Origin: CAYOEJ01 sp964403015
Lineage (GTDB): Bacteria > Actinomycetota > Actinomycetes > Actinomycetales > Actinomycetaceae
Direction: 5' to 3'
DNA: 7,815 bases
NCBI GenBank assembly: GCA_964403015.1
Contig: CAYOEJ010000058.1
Coordinates: 1-7,815, forward strand
Within the stretch, counting starts at the first letter, position 1; every line of letters starts with the position of its first letter. Of this stretch, positions 6,901 to 7,815 are shown piece after piece. The notes under the pieces are model-generated. The model did not search any database and was not told the origin of the DNA. It saw nothing but the letters and a program-made list of their open reading frames with translations. The position numbers and the translations under genes were made by a program.

Positions 6901-7815
6901 GAGTCATCGGCTGGCAATCTGATTGCTCAGGCGTTTTATGAGTATGGTCAGACGCTGGCTGCGCCTGCTGATTTTGGCATCATGAACTCGGGTGGTATCC
7001 GCGCTGATTTCGATCCGAATGAGGATGGTGTTGTGACGTTTAAGGAATCCTTTGACGTCCAGCCGTTTGGCAACTCCTACGGTACGCGTGTGATCACGGG
7101 TGCTGACATTTACGAGCTGCTCGAGCAGCAGTGGAAGCCGGGCGAGTCCCGTCCGATTCTGCGTCTTGGCCTGTCGGAGAACGTGAAGTACGTGTACGAT
7201 CCGGCGGCTGAGTATGGCGAGCATGTTCTTGCTGTTTACCTTGATGGTGAACTTCTTGCTCAGGATGGTACCGAGTACACGGTGGCGTCCTCGTCGTTCT
7301 TGCTTGATGCGGGCGATGGGTTCTCGGCAATGGCTAATGCAGGCAACCCGGTGATTGATACCGGCATTATTGACCATCAGGTGTTTAACACGGTGGCTGC
7401 TGGTTGGGCTGAAGCCGACGGTGCAGTTCAGCCTGACTACACCCAGCGTTCATTTGGCTACACCGGACCAACAGAGTTGGTCCCGGGTGAGGAGATCACG
7501 ATCGAGCTTGCCTCGCTGGTGCTGACCTCGAGTGAGCCCAAGCCAGAGTCGGTCACGGTGAGTTTGGGTGGTGTTGAGGTTGGAACCGCTGATATCGATC
7601 CGACCCTGACCCCGACTCTTGATGATTCGGGTAAGGCAACACTGACCTTCACCGTCCCTGACAAAGTGGCTGGCCCGCTGACGATCACGACCAGCGATGG
7701 CTCAACCATCGACATCCCCGTCACCGTCCCCTACACCTGTGAGGTTATGACTCCGCCAGAGCGTTTGGCTGGTGCGTCTGATCGTTTTGGTGAGGCTACT
7801 GGTGATCGGTTTGCC
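3979..7815 (+). CDS. Secreted tandem 5'-nucleotidase (two UshA-like units), 3' end outside window
   Basis: The 1279 visible codons have no stop. Start: ATG 3979 with AAAGGGA seven bases upstream. Residues 1-33 are a Sec-type signal peptide (basic R6-R11, hydrophobic 14-29, cleavage after AVA33), with no lipobox. Residues 34-98 are an acidic Thr/Glu/Asp linker. Unit 1 (about 101-580) has a metallophosphatase domain with SDFHG (D107, H109), GDSIGG (D139), GNHEFD (171-176), MHEG (H275) and GHTH (294-297). Its 5'-nucleotidase C-terminal domain has GTESSAGN (395-402), NSGGIRADF (425-433), FDVQPFGN (447-454) and DAGDGF (532-537). An Ig-like module follows (about 586-676). Unit 2 repeats all of this: D686/H688, D718, GNHEFD 750-755, H854, GHTH 873-876, QPFGN 1028-1032, GDGF ending at 1115, Ig-like about 1164-1253. 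Each unit keeps a Cys pair (C311/C337; C890/C916), possibly a disulfide. The family uses two metals to remove phosphate from extracellular nucleotides. A new module starts near C1254. Core codons end mostly in T, unlike the neighbours. Confidence 0.92.
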   Translation, partial: MTHNTRKPRLRSSVSLAAAVLLGTAGLAAPAVAAPDPSTTPDSVTETLTEELAESDVTITPDETDAAGADAGEPADESSEVLESTATEVEVQQVADATDLTVAAISDFHGAIKTAPFIAGILDELRAANDNVHFVSVGDSIGGSTFESAIAQDVPTLDVLDAMGLLVSAVGNHEFDVSYADLRDRVLPMIDFEYLGANVEGAPEIKTPFVLQEVDGVTVAYIGTVTDLTPSLTSASAVEGLTFLDPVAVTDEIAAGLKDGNPDNGEADVVVALMHEGSESVATLGADVDLAFAGHTHIATVTETASGAPVCQPGASGKTVSVASVSVAADGAVTASCANTVVDGENGAANPEIEALVDEAVAESEVLGAEELFKIDGVANRGTNTGPGDEGSNRGTESSAGNLIAQAFYEYGQTLAAPADFGIMNSGGIRADFDPDEDGIVTFKESFDVQPFGNSYGTRVITGADIYELLEQQWKPGESRPILRLGLSENVKYVYDPAAEYGEHVLAVYLDGELLAQDGTEYTVASSSFLLDAGDGFSAMANAGNPVIDTGIIDHQVFNTVAAGWAEADGAVQPDYTQRSFGYTGPTELVPGEEITIELASLVLTSSEPKPESVTVSLGGVEVGTAVIDPTLTPTLDDSGQATVTFTVPADATGPLTITTTDGSTIDLNVTINVGESVVTVAAISDFHGAIKTAPFIAGILDELRAANDNVHFVSVGDSIGGSTFESAIAQDVPTLHVLNAMGLLVSAVGNHEFDVSYADLRDRVLDLVEFPYLGANVGGADEINEPYYLLEVGELSVAYIGTVTEDTPNLTAASATDGLTFADPVVTTDAIAAKLKDGDPSNGEADVVVALIHEGSAIAATLGADVDLAFAGHTHVAAVTETASGAPVCQPGASGSTLAVADISVSADGEMTISCENQAVPSEGDVNAEVQEIVDFHLAASEELGKEELFEIDGVANRGTNKGPGDEGANRGTESSAGNLIAQAFYEYGQTLAAPADFGIMNSGGIRADFDPNEDGVVTFKESFDVQPFGNSYGTRVITGADIYELLEQQWKPGESRPILRLGLSENVKYVYDPAAEYGEHVLAVYLDGELLAQDGTEYTVASSSFLLDAGDGFSAMANAGNPVIDTGIIDHQVFNTVAAGWAEADGAVQPDYTQRSFGYTGPTELVPGEEITIELASLVLTSSEPKPESVTVSLGGVEVGTADIDPTLTPTLDDSGKATLTFTVPDKVAGPLTITTSDGSTIDIPVTVPYTCEVMTPPERLAGASDRFGEATGDRFA
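4277..4449 (+). repeat. Exact repeat block A, copy 1 (copy 2 at 6014-6186)
   Basis: All 173 bases are identical to 6014-6186, an in-frame offset of 1737 bases. The block opens both catalytic units, covering the first metal motif (SDFHG) and GDSIGG. Identity stops abruptly upstream at the linker and downstream at a G/C difference at 4450. Confidence 0.97.
5323..5857 (+). repeat. Exact repeat block B, copy 1 (copy 2 at 7057-7591)
   Basis: All 535 bases match 7057-7591 without a single change, an in-frame offset of 1734 bases, compared line by line. The block covers the end of the 5'-nucleotidase domain from VQPFGN, including GDGF, and most of the Ig-like module. Even silent positions are identical, while the segment just before it differs at many. 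Confidence 0.97.
5734..6006 (+). other. Ig-like beta-rich module 1 within the nucleotidase
   Basis: Residues about 586-676 begin PTELVPGEEITIEL, continue with alternating Val/Thr strands (SVTVSLGGVEVGTA, QATVTFTVP) and end PLTITTTDGSTIDLNVTINV. The pattern is that of bacterial Ig-like or fibronectin-type spacer domains in surface proteins. The exact domain family cannot be named by eye. It is followed directly by catalytic unit 2. Confidence 0.6.
6014..6186 (+). repeat. Exact repeat block A, copy 2
   Basis: Identical to 4277-4449; opens catalytic unit 2. Directly after it copy 2 has HVLNAM where copy 1 has DVLDAM, two acidic residues lost through single-base changes. Confidence 0.97.
7057..7591 (+). 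repeat. Exact repeat block B, copy 2
   Basis: Identical to 5323-5857. Similarity continues at a lower level through the rest of the Ig-like module, then ends near 7737. Confidence 0.97.
7468..7737 (+). other. Ig-like beta-rich module 2 within the nucleotidase
   Basis: Residues about 1164-1253 repeat module 1, with differences only in the last third (for example VPDKVAGPLTITTSDG and IDIPVTVPY). It leads into a Cys-containing segment (TCEVMTPPERLAGASDRF) that is new relative to module 1 and runs off the window. That segment could start a cell-wall-binding repeat (RLAG..DRF pattern) or an FG-GAP-like repeat (GEATGDRFA); too little is visible to choose. Confidence 0.55.

Noticed and set aside
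1..7815. Search for tRNA, rRNA, CRISPR arrays, insertion sequences or phage genes
   Set aside because: No cloverleaf, regularly spaced short repeats, transposase motifs or terminal inverted repeats were seen; the only large repeats are the in-frame nucleotidase copies.

Overview
The window looks like the chromosome of a high-GC Gram-positive bacterium, most likely an actinobacterium of the Actinomycetaceae (Trueperella/Arcanobacterium-like). The genus is only a guess. The grounds are GC-rich metabolic genes with G/C-ending codons, a GTP-type PEP carboxykinase, a GTG start, strong AGGAG-type ribosome binding sites, and a PurC-family protein whose backbone resembles actinobacterial PurC. All genes lie on the + strand.

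Layout: 1-379 is the C-terminal end of GTP-dependent phosphoenolpyruvate carboxykinase (pckG), closed by a strong intrinsic terminator (407-442). 524-1402 is a PurC/SAICAR-synthase-family gene with its own likely promoter. The fold signature is intact, but several residues normally fixed in the active site are replaced. 1586-2380 is a TetR-family regulator preceded by a 183-base spacer that holds an 18-bp palindrome, one perfect DnaA-box match and operator-like palindromes. 2481-3818 is an intact NADP-type glutamate dehydrogenase (gdhA), with two copies of the palindrome GAATWATTC upstream and an intrinsic terminator downstream. 3979 to beyond the window end is one very large secreted protein (1279 codons visible). 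It carries a signal peptide, an acidic linker, two complete UshA-like 5'-nucleotidase units each followed by an Ig-like beta-rich module, and the start of a further C-terminal module cut off by the window edge.

The first four genes act in cytoplasmic central metabolism or its control: PEP/oxaloacetate balance, a purine-type ligase, a repressor, and ammonium assimilation. Each has its own signals, so they do not look like one operon. The last gene is a surface or secreted enzyme that probably degrades extracellular nucleotides.

The two most interesting points are: (1) the PurC-like protein appears to lack both arginines that align with E. coli PurC Arg94 and Arg199, plus other usually invariant residues, suggesting a changed substrate or function; (2) the tandem nucleotidase is a mosaic, with exactly identical 173-bp and 535-bp blocks flanking a diverged middle, which points to internal gene conversion between two catalytic units that both keep their full motif sets.
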